From: an uncultured Bacillota bacterium
GTDB lineage: Bacteria; Bacillota; Clostridia; Christensenellales; QAND01
Direction of reading: 5' to 3'
NCBI GenBank assembly: GCA_905188085.1
Contig: CAJJKN010000005.1
Span: 75,777 to 139,776 of the forward strand
DNA length: 64,000 nucleotides
The notes below the pieces were generated by a model that had not been told where the DNA came from, did no database searches, and saw only the letters and a list, made by a program, of their open reading frames with translations. Shown in pieces: positions 34,092-41,874 of the stretch. Numbering within the stretch: position 1 is the stretch's first letter; each line of letters starts with the position of its first letter. The translations under genes were made by a program, and so were the position numbers.

Positions 34092-35030
34092 TTATGCCTG
34101 CGCAAGCCGTTCGGCTACGCGCAATTTCGCGCTGCGGGCGCGCGGGTTTTCCGAAAGCTCCTGCTCGGTGGGCAGGATGGGTTTTTTGGTAATCACTTTC
34201 ACTTCCGGTGTTTTCCCGCAAATGCACACCGGCGTACCCGGCGGGCAAGTACAGGGGTTTGCCAGCCTGGCAAAGGTCTGTTTTACGATTCTATCTTCCA
34301 GCGAGTGGAACGTGATGACCGCAATGCGGCCACCGGGCTTTAGGCAGTGCACGGCGTTTTCCAACGCCTGGCCCAGCCCGTCCAATTCGTCGTTTACATA
34401 AATGCGGATGGCCTGAAAGGTGCGCTTGGCCGGGTGCGGCCCGTCGCGCCTGGCGCCTTTTGGAATGGCAGCCTTGATGATGTCCACCAATTCAAACGTG
34501 GTTTCAATCGGCTTTTCCGCCCGGCGCTCCACGATAAACTGCGCAATGCGCGCCGCCCATTTTTCTTCGCCGTATTCGCGGATGATGCGCGTTAAGTCCG
34601 CTTTGGACAATTCGTTTACGGCGTCTTTGGCGGAATAGGGCTGGGTATCATCCATGCGCATATCCAGCGGCGCATCGTGCTGATAGGAAAACCCCCGCAT
34701 CGGCTCATCCAGCTGATAGGAGGAAACCCCCAGGTCCATCAAAATGCCGTCTACCCGGGAAAGGCCGTAGGAGCGCAGCACCTCTTTGATATGAAAAAAG
34801 TTATCATGCACCGGCATAAACCCGTCCGATAGGCGGCGCTTTGCCATCAATAGCGCGTTTTTATCCCTGTCTATGCCGATGAGCATGCCGTTGGGGCGCA
34901 CGCGCTTTAATATTTCTTCACTATGGCCGCCAAGCCCGACGGTGCCATCGACGGCGATGCACCCGGGCGAAAGGGACAGCGCGTCTACGCTTTGCATCAG
35001 CAATACGGAAGTATGGGTGTAACTTGTCAT
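34092..35030 (-). CDS. rsmH: 16S rRNA (cytosine1402-N4)-methyltransferase RsmH
   Basis: A 312-residue SAM-dependent methyltransferase (MraW). It opens HTSVLLMQSVDALSLSPGCIAVDGTVGLGGHSEEIL, which contains the SAM-binding glycine loop; MDLGVSSYQLDEPMRGFSYQHDAPLDMRMD is the family signature; HPAKRTFQAIRIYVNDEL and ITFHSLEDRIVKQTF follow. The start overlaps the mraZ stop by 4 bases, the usual mraZ-rsmH coupling. It N4-methylates C1402 in the ribosomal P site. Confidence 0.97.
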   Translation of the reverse strand: MTSYTHTSVLLMQSVDALSLSPGCIAVDGTVGLGGHSEEILKRVRPNGMLIGIDRDKNALLMAKRRLSDGFMPVHDNFFHIKEVLRSYGLSRVDGILMDLGVSSYQLDEPMRGFSYQHDAPLDMRMDDTQPYSAKDAVNELSKADLTRIIREYGEEKWAARIAQFIVERRAEKPIETTFELVDIIKAAIPKGARRDGPHPAKRTFQAIRIYVNDELDGLGQALENAVHCLKPGGRIAVITFHSLEDRIVKQTFARLANPCTCPPGTPVCICGKTPEVKVITKKPILPTEQELSENPRARSAKLRVAERLAQA

Positions 35031-35485
35031 ATCGAGAAGGCCTCGGTAGCAGACTGCATCAGCTCCATAAAGCTGTCGCCGGCGCCGTCTGCAAACTGCT
35101 GTTCATATTCGTTCCACGCTTCTGCATCCCAAATTTCGCCCCAGGTGAATGCGCCGGCAATGACAACGTCTTTTTTGAGCTTGGCATAGGCACGCAGCTG
35201 TTTTGGGATAACAAAACGGCCTTGCGCGTCCAGTTCGCACGGGCTGGCGCCGGCGCCAAAGATACGGCGCAGCGCCTGTGCTTTCGGATCCATCAGAGGG
35301 AGGGCCATCAATTTTTCGGAAAATACTTCCCATTGCGGCATGGAGAAGATAAAGAGCATATTGCCCGTTCCACGCGTGACCATAAATTTTTTCCCCAGGT
35401 CCTCATTCCAGGCGGCCGGCATTTTTACCCTGCCTTTTGCGTCCATCGAATGTGGAAATTCCCCGGTCAATTGACTCATGGCCAT
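35027..35485 (-). CDS. mraZ: Transcriptional regulator MraZ
   Basis: A 152-residue protein with two SpoVT-AbrB-like motifs: MSQLTGEFPHSMDAKGRVKMPAAWNEDLG and FGAGASPCELDAQGRFVIPKQLRAYA (the D-A-K/Q-G-R pattern). MraZ binds repeated GTGG boxes at its own promoter and represses the dcw operon. The ATG at 35485 has AAGGAGGGG 7 bases upstream; the frame upstream of it is non-coding promoter DNA. It is the first gene of the dcw operon, with boxes and a near-consensus promoter directly in front. Confidence 0.95.
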   Translation of the reverse strand: MAMSQLTGEFPHSMDAKGRVKMPAAWNEDLGKKFMVTRGTGNMLFIFSMPQWEVFSEKLMALPLMDPKAQALRRIFGAGASPCELDAQGRFVIPKQLRAYAKLKKDVVIAGAFTWGEIWDAEAWNEYEQQFADGAGDSFMELMQSATEAFSI

Positions 35486-35513
35486 GCGTATCCCCTCCTT
35501 TCCTCTTGGCAGT

Positions 35514-35542
35514 ATTATAAATCCCTTGTCTACCACTTTCAA
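35514..35542 (-). promoter_or_regulatory. Near-consensus sigma-A promoter of the dcw operon
   Basis: Minus strand TTGAAA (35542-35537), exactly 17 bases, TATAAT (35519-35514). Predicted start of transcription is near 35507, about 22 bases before the mraZ ATG. The -35 hexamer lies among the MraZ boxes. Confidence 0.85.
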
Positions 35543-35566
35543 CCACCAAATTCCACTTAGAACCAC
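35533..35566 (-). promoter_or_regulatory. Four MraZ-type GTGG boxes at exact 10-bp spacing
   Basis: On the minus strand GTGG occurs at 35566-35563, 35556-35553, 35546-35543 and 35536-35533, in decamers like AAGTGGTTCT. Direct GTGG-type repeats at about one helical turn in front of mraZ are the known MraZ operator. The last boxes flank the -35 hexamer, which fits repression. Confidence 0.75.
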
Positions 35567-35669
35567 TTTTTTTGTAATTTTTAAGGATTTTGCGCCCCAA
35601 ATCGCTGGAAAAATCATCCAATTTAGGGATTTAAGGAACGTTTGTTCGCCTTTTTGCGAGATTTTACTT

Positions 35670-35706
35670 CCACCGCCCTACCACCCGGATCCACCTCGTT
35701 TTCCAC
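35670..35706 (-). promoter_or_regulatory. Second cluster of GTGG repeats upstream of mraZ
   Basis: Minus-strand GTGG at 35706-35703, 35694-35691, 35684-35681 and 35673-35670, spaced 9-11 bases, about 140 bases above the first set. It may be an auxiliary MraZ site; no promoter is obvious next to it. Confidence 0.45.
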
Positions 35707-35709
35707 AAA

Positions 35710-36336
35710 GGTGGATGTTTTTCCCTGAAAATTTGAACCGCGGCGCCCGCCCTGTTTTTTCCAAAACAGTTTTCCGCAGCGCTGTGGATTTCCGTCCCTA
35801 AAAAGCAGTGCTCTTCCCTTCTATGGCCATGGGGCGGGTTTATCGGCAGAGAAAGCAAAGGGCCTTGGAGATTTCTTATAAGCTCTGGCGCGCGTGCTTT
35901 TTGGGATTTGGCGTAGGAAAACATCAGGGGAAACCGCCCTATGCTTTTCCTTTTTCACGGCTTTGAAAAATCCCGCCCCATATCCTATCTGCAAAAAATC
36001 TTTTCCGCGGGCACAGGTTGCCGCACTCTGTCAAAAAAGCGCTGCACGCCGTACAGCGCACAATCCCGCAAACGCGCGTTTGGTTTTGCAAAAGCACATG
36101 AGCATTCGTCTTTTCCGAATTTATCGTATAAAAAAAGCCCCTGGGGCGCGGCCGCCATCCCGGCAAAAGAGGCGGAGCTTGGGGCAAGCTTTGGCCGTGG
36201 GCGGATGATACGGGACAGAAACATAAAAACAGCCCGGCGAGCGACCTTGCTTTCTTTGCCTCCGGACAAGCGAGGGCGGTAAGGCGATGGGTTAGCCGCA
36301 AGCTGCCGCGCGAGGCATGCCTTTCCGGATAGCCTC
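35710..36336. repeat. Non-coding stretch, including one copy of a diverged approx. 100-bp repeat
   Basis: No gene is supported between the mraZ control region and the palindrome array. A segment at about 36130-36240 (AGCCCC ... CCCGGCAAAAGAGGCGG ... GCGGATGATA) recurs in diverged form at about 36344-36435 (AGCCCC ... CCCCGGCAAAGAGAAGCGG ... GCGGATGATA). Both copies read in the same direction. Confidence 0.4.
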
Positions 36337-36615
36337 CTATAAAAACAGCCCCTTGAGCGAGGCAAGCACAGGTATCATGGCCCCGGCAAAGAGAAGCGGG
36401 GGTTGGGCAAGGTTTTGTTGTGAGCGGATGATAAAAAGAAAACAAGGAACGTATAAAAAACCCCAAGTTTGAGGCGGCGCATCGCTTTGCGGGCGGTAAG
36501 TATTTTCGGGCGGTTTTTGTTGCGCTATGGCAGCCGGAGCAGCTTTGTTGCACAATAATTCTGTGCATTTGTAATCACTTCCATCATATAATACACAATT
36601 ATATTGTGCATTCAT
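36337..36615 (-). CDS. Possible small protein with a strong ribosome-binding site
   Basis: An open frame of 92 codons starting ATG at 36615, with GGAGGAG 6 bases upstream, which is as good as any core gene here. The product begins MNAQYNCVLYDGSDYKCTEL and contains three Cys in the first 22 residues, then Pro/Gln-rich sequence and a hydrophobic C-terminus. It resembles no family I know. Two palindromes of the adjacent array lie inside its first 23 codons, and its 3' half is the diverged repeat, whose other copy can be read into a similar peptide ending (FAG ... GLFL). It may be a real small peptide gene under array control, or a chance frame in repeat DNA. Confidence 0.3.
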   Translation of the reverse strand: MNAQYNCVLYDGSDYKCTELLCNKAAPAAIAQQKPPENTYRPQSDAPPQTWGFLYVPCFLFIIRSQQNLAQPPLLFAGAMIPVLASLKGLFL

Positions 36616-37020
36616 TAAATTCTCCTCCGCTTTTGCAGGCCTTTCGCCCATTTTCAGGCCATAGTGCACAATAAGATTGTGCATACGCCATTCATTTGCC
36701 CATTATTTGCACAATTTTATTGTGTATCCCGCTGTATTCTCGCCTATTTGCACAATATTCCTGTGCAATATTCTGTTTATATCTCTATTTTGCCCAATAA
36801 TATTGTGTATTTTCTATTCTCTTTGGCCTTTTTGCACAATGTCATTGTGTAAAATCCTGCATTTCTTTTCATTTTGCACTCTATTATTGTGCAATCTTCA
36901 TACCTTTCTCTTTGTATGCACAATTTCCCTGTGCATATTCCCTATCTCTTTCATGTATTGCATTGTTTTATTGTGTGCTTTATCTCTTTTTCATTTTTAA
37001 ATGCACAATATCATTGTGCA
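36549..37020. repeat. Array of eleven 19-bp palindromes at 42-bp pitch
   Basis: Consensus TGCACAATNNNATTGTGCA. Copies start at 36549, 36592, 36665, 36708, 36749, 36791, 36833, 36875, 36917, 36959 and 37002. Steps are 43, 73, 43, 41, 42, 42, 42, 42, 42 and 43, so all but one are four helical turns. The outer TGCACA/TGTGCA arms are best kept; the centre and the 22-24-base spacers vary. Spacers are unique in sequence but pyrimidine-rich on the plus strand. Some copies carry one-arm changes (TGTGTA, TACACA). There are no cas genes and the repeat is too short for classical CRISPR. It lies past the terminator of the metallophosphoesterase gene. Candidates: a multi-copy operator, a segregation site, or tandem RNA hairpins. 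Confidence 0.9.
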
Positions 37021-37057
37021 TTTCGTTTTGTTTTTGCCCCGAGGGTCCTGTTTTTTT

Positions 37058-37085
37058 GCACAAAAAAAGAACGGCCGTGCCGTCC
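37058..37085 (-). terminator. Terminator after the metallophosphoesterase gene
   Basis: Minus strand GGGACGGC pairs with GCCGTTC (one G-T wobble) and is followed by seven T, starting about 10 bases past the stop. It isolates the palindrome array from read-through. Confidence 0.75.
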
Positions 37086-37095
37086 CTTTTATTTT

Positions 37096-37785
37096 TTATG
37101 GCAAAATCAGTTTTGGCGCAAATTGCAGATGATCGCAGCTGACCAGCTCATAGCGTATGCCGTCCAGCGTTCCTTCAAAGGCGCTTTTCAGGCTTTTGCC
37201 GTGCAGATGACCGTAAACCGCCCGCTTTACGCCGAATTCTTTCAGCATGGCCGTCATTTCGTTGGGCGTCTGCTTTTCGTCAAACGGCGGATAATGGAAC
37301 ATCACCACCGACACCGGCAGCCCTTTGTCCCGCGCGCTTTGCAGCGACAGCCGAAGCCGCCCCACCTCGCGCTGATACAGTTTTGCGTCCTTTTCGCCCT
37401 GGGCTGCGCTGCCCTGCACCCAGCCGCGCGTGCCGCAAACGGCAGCGCCCCGGTAGGCAAAGCAATCGTTTTGCAGGGCAAACATGCCTTTTTTCAGCGC
37501 GGCGCGCACCTGCGCCAGCGAGGACCACCAATAATCATGATTGCCGCGCAAAATCAGCTTTTGCCCCGGCATGGCGCCGATGGCGTCCAGATCCGGCTGC
37601 GCCTCCGGCATGTGCATGGCCCAGCTGATATCGCCGGGAATGAGCACCAAATCCTCCTCGGTAATGCGCGCCCGCCAGGCGGCCTGAATTTTCTGCCAAT
37701 GCCCCGCCCAATGCGCGCCGAAAATATCCATGGATTTTTCTTCCGCATGAGACAGGTGCAAATCCGCAATGGCATAGATTGCCAT
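37096..37785 (-). CDS. Calcineurin-like metallophosphoesterase
   Basis: A 229-residue metallophosphoesterase of the COG1768 type. All metal motifs are present: D-x-H in IADLHLSHAEEKSM, G-D in LIPGDISWAMHM, GNHD in LRGNHDYWW, H in VMFHYPPFDEKQ and G-H-x-H in YGHLHGKSL. No signal peptide is present, so it acts in the cytoplasm. Its ATG overlaps the stop codon of the Zn-ribbon gene by one base (TAATG), which implies coupled translation. The substrate (nucleotide, phosphoprotein or phosphodiester) is unknown. Confidence 0.9.
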   Translation of the reverse strand: MAIYAIADLHLSHAEEKSMDIFGAHWAGHWQKIQAAWRARITEEDLVLIPGDISWAMHMPEAQPDLDAIGAMPGQKLILRGNHDYWWSSLAQVRAALKKGMFALQNDCFAYRGAAVCGTRGWVQGSAAQGEKDAKLYQREVGRLRLSLQSARDKGLPVSVVMFHYPPFDEKQTPNEMTAMLKEFGVKRAVYGHLHGKSLKSAFEGTLDGIRYELVSCDHLQFAPKLILP

Positions 37786-38201
37786 TACAGCGCCAGCTCC
37801 TCGTCGTCCTCTTCTTCGGCAAGGCCGAGCTCATCTTCCATATCCGCCAATTCTTCCTGCGGAATCTGGTCTTCCTCTTCCTGCTCAAATTCCATTTCTT
37901 CCTGCTCTTCTTCGGAGAGGATGTCTTCCATTTCTTCCTCTTCGGTATCCTCCATGATAGAGCGGCGGCCGGAGGCAATTCTCTCAATCGCTTCCAGGCG
38001 TTTATGTTCGCGCAGGCAATCCGCGCAAAATTCTTCGCCGGGCACCACCGGCTTTTCGTTGCATTCCGGGCAGAGCACCATTTCCGGCTCCGCTTTTTTT
38101 CTTTTTTTCTTACGTTCTGCTTTGCAAACGTCGCACATGGTTTCGCCGCTTGCCATATAATTCAATTCACAAACGGGACACTTGACCAGTTTCAATTCCA
38201 A
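37785..38201 (-). CDS. Zinc-ribbon protein with very acidic tail
   Basis: About 138 residues. Two Cys4 zinc ribbons come first: VKCPVCELNY with MCDVCKAE, and MVLCPECNEK with FCADCLRE, separated by a Lys-rich KKKRKK segment. The last 60 residues are almost entirely Glu/Asp (EEEEMEDILSEEEQEE). The start is taken as TTG at 38201, because GGGG lies 7 bases upstream and the ribbon begins at once; a GTG three bases earlier and distant ATGs are alternatives. It is coupled to the metallophosphoesterase gene. The role is unknown; acidic tails of this kind can bind basic proteins or ribosomes. Confidence 0.72.
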   Translation of the reverse strand: MELKLVKCPVCELNYMASGETMCDVCKAERKKKRKKAEPEMVLCPECNEKPVVPGEEFCADCLREHKRLEAIERIASGRRSIMEDTEEEEMEDILSEEEQEEMEFEQEEEDQIPQEELADMEDELGLAEEEDDEELAL

Positions 38202-38396
38202 CACACTTCCCCATATACAAATCGGATTTAAAATTTCCCCGGTAATATACATAGAGGTTTTTGCCCGTGTTGTCAATAACAATTTATTATTTTTTTATTT
38301 TCCGTACTTTTCTTTTGGGCGGCGGGCGGAAGAAAAAAAGCGCACAAAGCCCCGTTTTTCATAAGAAAACAACGGCCTGCGGCCCGCTTTTCTCCG

Positions 38397-38837
38397 CTAG
38401 AGCGGGCGTTTGAAATACACCATATCCACCAGCTGCACGCCGTTTTCAAAGATCGGATGATCATAGTGCTCGATAAAAAAATTCTTTATGCGATGGGAAT
38501 ACACAAACCCGCATTTTTCATAAAACGGCACGGTCAGCGGGCTGTCGCCGGTGCCGGCCTGCAAAACGCTGTACCGGCCGGCATAGGTTTTTACCAAAAA
38601 CTCGATCATCGCCCGGCCGTAGCCCTGTTTTTGATAGGCCGGTTCCGTGGCGATGTTTTTGATTTCCAGTATGCCGTCTTCGTCCGTTACCACGCATTCG
38701 CATTTGAGCCCGCGGTCATACAACACATACAAAAGGCCGCGGGGCAGATAGGTGTCGATCATGCTTTCCTGCTCGTCTGCCAACAGCATAAGCGGCAGGC
38801 ATTGCTTTTTATAATGTCTTATCTCTCGGATGATCAT
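38397..38837 (-). CDS. GNAT-family N-acetyltransferase
   Basis: A 146-residue acetyltransferase. The acetyl-CoA site is IKNIATEPAYQKQGYGRAMIEFL (Q-x-x-G-Y-G), followed by the beta-5 strand YSVLQAGTGDSPLTVPFYEKCGFVYSHRIKNFFIEHYDHPIFENG, a pattern common in small Firmicute GNATs. The start at 38837 has GGAG 8 bases upstream; the open frame upstream of it overlaps ysxC and is not used. It stands alone, downstream of the ysxC terminator. The substrate is not predictable. Confidence 0.85.
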   Translation of the reverse strand: MIIREIRHYKKQCLPLMLLADEQESMIDTYLPRGLLYVLYDRGLKCECVVTDEDGILEIKNIATEPAYQKQGYGRAMIEFLVKTYAGRYSVLQAGTGDSPLTVPFYEKCGFVYSHRIKNFFIEHYDHPIFENGVQLVDMVYFKRPL

Positions 38838-38872
38838 GAAAAATTCTCCGTTCACGGGTTTCTTTACACAGC

Positions 38873-38899
38873 AAAAAAGGGACACAACCGCCCCTTTTT
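38873..38899 (-). terminator. Terminator after ysxC
   Basis: Minus strand AAAAGGG pairs with CCCTTTT around a 10-base loop and ends in a T run, directly after the ysxC stop at 38908. Confidence 0.6.
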
Positions 38900-38907
38900 C
38901 TCGTATA

Positions 38908-39498
38908 TTATCCTTCCAAAGGCGCTGTGGAAACAGCTTCCAGCAGTGCCAGCACCTCCGCTTTGCCGGCGCCGTCCAGCGCGGAAAAGCAGATAGATTG
39001 TGCGGCCCCCACCTGCTTTGCCAGCCGCTGGGCCATGGGCTTGCGTTTGCTTTTGGCAATCTTGTCCGCCTTGGTGGCAATCAGGGTATAGGGAATTTGA
39101 TAATGCTGCAGCCATTCGGCCATTTGCAGATCGCCGGCACCGGCGTCATGGCGAATATCGCACAGCAGCAAAAGATGCAGCAGGGTTTGGCTTTTGGCAA
39201 AATAATCGTCTACCAGGCGCCCCCAGTCCTCCCGCTCTTTGCCGCTTCGCTTGGCAAAGCCGTAGCCGGGCAAATCCACCAGCATAAGCGCGTTGTCTAT
39301 ATTGTAAAAATTGATGGAGCGGGTTTTGCCGGGCGCGGAGGACACCCGCGCCAGCTTTTTGTTGTTGCAGATGGTGTTTACCAGGCTGCTTTTGCCCGCA
39401 TTGGAACGGCCCACCACCGCCACTTCGCGCAGCGGCTGCGGGGCGTATTGTCCGGGTTTATAGGCCGTGGAGACCAGTTTTGTTTTAGCAATCTGCAT
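38908..39498 (-). CDS. ysxC: Ribosome-assembly GTPase YsxC/EngB
   Basis: A 196-residue EngB-type GTPase needed for 50S subunit maturation. G1 is VVGRSNAGKSSLVNT, G2 lies in VSSAPGKTRSINFY, G3 is LVDLPGYGFAK, G4 is ATKADKI and G5 is ICFSALDGAGK. The start at 39498 has GGAGG 6 bases upstream. It overlaps the lon 3' end by 14 bases, and the lon-ysxC order is standard in Firmicutes. Confidence 0.96.
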   Translation of the reverse strand: MQIAKTKLVSTAYKPGQYAPQPLREVAVVGRSNAGKSSLVNTICNNKKLARVSSAPGKTRSINFYNIDNALMLVDLPGYGFAKRSGKEREDWGRLVDDYFAKSQTLLHLLLLCDIRHDAGAGDLQMAEWLQHYQIPYTLIATKADKIAKSKRKPMAQRLAKQVGAAQSICFSALDGAGKAEVLALLEAVSTAPLEG

Positions 39499-41821
39499 GG
39501 GGGGCCTCCAAAAGCGCATGATGCAAGACATCATCCAGGGTTTCTACCGGAATGCAGTGTATCTGCTGCAAAAGGTCCTCCGGAATTTCCTGCAAATCCT
39601 TCATGCAGGCTTTGGGAATCAGCACGGTATGAATGCCGTCCCGAAGGGCCGCCAGCAGCTTTTCGCGAATGCCGCCCACCGGCAGCACACGGCCGCGGAG
39701 GGTAATTTCCCCCGTCATGGCAAGATCGCCGCGCACGGGCCGCCCCGTCAGCGCGCTGAGGGTGGCGGTGGCCAGAGTAACGCCGGCGCTGGGGCCGTCT
39801 TTGGGCGTGGCCCCCTCCGGCACATGGATATGCAGATCCAATTGCTGATAAAAATCCGGATCGAGATGATATTCTTCGCTTCTGGCGCGCAGGCAGCTGA
39901 CCGCCGTTTTGGCGGATTCCTTCATCACATCGCCCAGCTGGCCGGTAAGCGAAAGCTGCCCCGTGCCCTTCATGGTGGACACTTCCACCTGCAGCGTGGT
40001 GCCGCCGATGGCCGTCCAGGCAAGGCCGGTGGCCACGCCTATTTTATCGGACAGCTGCGCGGCGTCGTGGAAATATTTTCCGGGGCCTAAAAACTCTTCC
40101 AGGTTTTCCTTTGTTACGCAGATGGGCGGATTTTGCCCCTCCACAAGGCGTTTGACGGCCTTTCGGCACAGCCGGGCCACCTGGCGCTCCAATTCGCGCA
40201 CGCCGGATTCTGCGGTATAGTGGCGAATCAAACAGAGCATGGCGTCGTCCGTAACGGAAAGCTCGTCTTTGCCCAGGCCGTTTTCCTCGGCCTGTTTGGG
40301 GATGAGATACCGCCGGGCAATCTGCGCTTTTTCCTGCTCTAAATAGCTGGAAACCTCAATGACCTCCATCCTGTCCAAAAGCGGGCGGGGGATGGTGTCT
40401 GTGCTGTTGGCGGTGGTGATAAACATCACATGCGAAAGGTCAAAATCCAATTCCAGATAATGATCGCGGAAGGTTTTGTTCTGTTCGGGATCCAACACTT
40501 CGAGCATGGCGCTGGCCGGGTCTCCCCTGAAATCGGTAGACATTTTGTCGATTTCATCCAGCAGGAACACGGGGTTTTCCGTGCCCGCCTGCTTGATATG
40601 GTTCAAAATGGAACCGGGGATGGCGCCGATGTAGGTGCGCCTGTGCCCGCGGATCTCCGCTTCGTCGCGCACGCCGCCCAGGCTCATCCGGCAGAAATGG
40701 CGCCCCATGGCATGGGCGATGGATTTGGAAATGCTGGTTTTGCCCGTGCCCGGAGGGCCGACAAAGCAGAGGATCGGGCCTTTGATGTCCTGCTTTTTCT
40801 GGCAGACGGCCAGATATTCCATCACGCGCTCTTTCACCTTTTCCAGCCCGTAATGCTCTTCATCCAAAATGCGTTGGGCATTGGCCAAATCAAAGTTGTC
40901 CTTGGTGCGCACGCCCCAGGGCAAATCCAAAATCGTTTCGATATAGGTCTGCGAAACGGCCGCCTCCGCCGAGCCCTGCGAAAGATGCACCAGGCGCGCC
41001 AGCTCTTTGGTCACCTTTTCCCTGGCCTGGGGGCTGAGGCGCGTTTTATCCGCCTTTTGGCGAAGCGCGTCTATTTCTTTGGCGGAATCCTCCTCGCCAA
41101 GCTCGGCCTGGATGGCCTTGATCTGCTCTCTGAGGTAATATTCTTTTTGCGATTCATCCACCGAAACGCGCACGCGCTTATGGATTTTTCGCTCCACATT
41201 CAACAGTTCGATTTCGCGGCCGAGCATGCTGAGCAGCAGCTCCATCCGCGCATCCACGTTGACGGTTTCCAAAATATTCTGCCGCTGATCCACATGCACC
41301 AGCGTTTCCATCGCCACTTTATCCGTCAGCTGCCCGGGCTTTTCGATTTCGTTGATGATGGTGCGCACCTCGGCCGTCACCTTGCCGGAGAGCATGGCAT
41401 AGTCCTCCGTCATCTTCATCAGCATGCGCATGGCAGCTTCCTGCTCGGTATTGGGCGCCGGCTCCTCCCGGGGGGCCAGCTGCTCCACCTGCACGCGCAT
41501 ATAGGGCTCCGTGCTTTCCATCTGCGTGATTTTCGCACGGTACAGCCCCTCCACCAACACTCTGATATGATCGCCCGGCAAAGCCAACACCTGCTGCACT
41601 TTGCACATGGTTCCGATTCGATATAAATCTGCCTCTTCCGGGGTTAACACTTCCACATCGTTTTGGGCAACGAGAAACAGCTCTTCCTCGTTTTCCAGCG
41701 CGGCGCGCAGGGCCTGAACGGATTTTTCACGCCCCACATCCAAACTCAGCGGAAGGTTTGGAAACGCAATGAGACCCCGCAAAGGCAGCAACGGGTATGT
41801 TTTTGTTTCCCTATTTTCCAT
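39485..41821 (-). CDS. lon: ATP-dependent protease Lon (LonA)
   Basis: About 778 residues. It has the LON substrate-binding domain (PLLPLRGLIAFPNLPLSLDVGR), a helical linker, AAA+ with Walker A CFVGPPGTGKTSISKSI (about 360) and Walker B NPVFLLDEIDKM, and a C-terminal serine/lysine protease. The nucleophile is in PKDGPSAGVTLATA (about 675), and the catalytic Lys is about 40 residues on, near GGIREKLLAALRDG. I chose the ATG at 41821 (MENRETKTYPLLPLRG), with AAGGAGAT upstream. A CIRCE heat-shock operator lies 54-80 bases upstream, so HrcA control is likely. It degrades damaged and regulatory proteins. Confidence 0.97.
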   Translation of the reverse strand: MENRETKTYPLLPLRGLIAFPNLPLSLDVGREKSVQALRAALENEEELFLVAQNDVEVLTPEEADLYRIGTMCKVQQVLALPGDHIRVLVEGLYRAKITQMESTEPYMRVQVEQLAPREEPAPNTEQEAAMRMLMKMTEDYAMLSGKVTAEVRTIINEIEKPGQLTDKVAMETLVHVDQRQNILETVNVDARMELLLSMLGREIELLNVERKIHKRVRVSVDESQKEYYLREQIKAIQAELGEEDSAKEIDALRQKADKTRLSPQAREKVTKELARLVHLSQGSAEAAVSQTYIETILDLPWGVRTKDNFDLANAQRILDEEHYGLEKVKERVMEYLAVCQKKQDIKGPILCFVGPPGTGKTSISKSIAHAMGRHFCRMSLGGVRDEAEIRGHRRTYIGAIPGSILNHIKQAGTENPVFLLDEIDKMSTDFRGDPASAMLEVLDPEQNKTFRDHYLELDFDLSHVMFITTANSTDTIPRPLLDRMEVIEVSSYLEQEKAQIARRYLIPKQAEENGLGKDELSVTDDAMLCLIRHYTAESGVRELERQVARLCRKAVKRLVEGQNPPICVTKENLEEFLGPGKYFHDAAQLSDKIGVATGLAWTAIGGTTLQVEVSTMKGTGQLSLTGQLGDVMKESAKTAVSCLRARSEEYHLDPDFYQQLDLHIHVPEGATPKDGPSAGVTLATATLSALTGRPVRGDLAMTGEITLRGRVLPVGGIREKLLAALRDGIHTVLIPKACMKDLQEIPEDLLQQIHCIPVETLDDVLHHALLEAPHADC

Positions 41822-41874
41822 GAGACCTATCTCCTTAACTTCCATGATATTAGTAGTATATCACAGTTTTTTTG

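Noticed and set aside
35670..35706. Second promoter at the distal GTGG cluster
   Set aside because: No acceptable -35/-10 pair is found on the minus strand around these repeats.
35939..36568. 209-codon minus-strand frame
   Set aside because: Cys/Pro/Arg-rich with no family resemblance; it runs through the diverged repeats and has no Shine-Dalgarno sequence.
36677..37000. Protein with 14-residue Cys repeats (C-T-I-x-L-C) encoded across the array
   Set aside because: The 42-bp period keeps any frame in register, so the peptide repeat follows from the DNA repeat. No ribosome site is present, and the minus-strand frame is broken by stops.
36549..37020. Classical CRISPR array
   Set aside because: Repeats are only 19 bp and variable, spacers are 22-24 bp of biased pyrimidine composition, and no cas gene is in the window.
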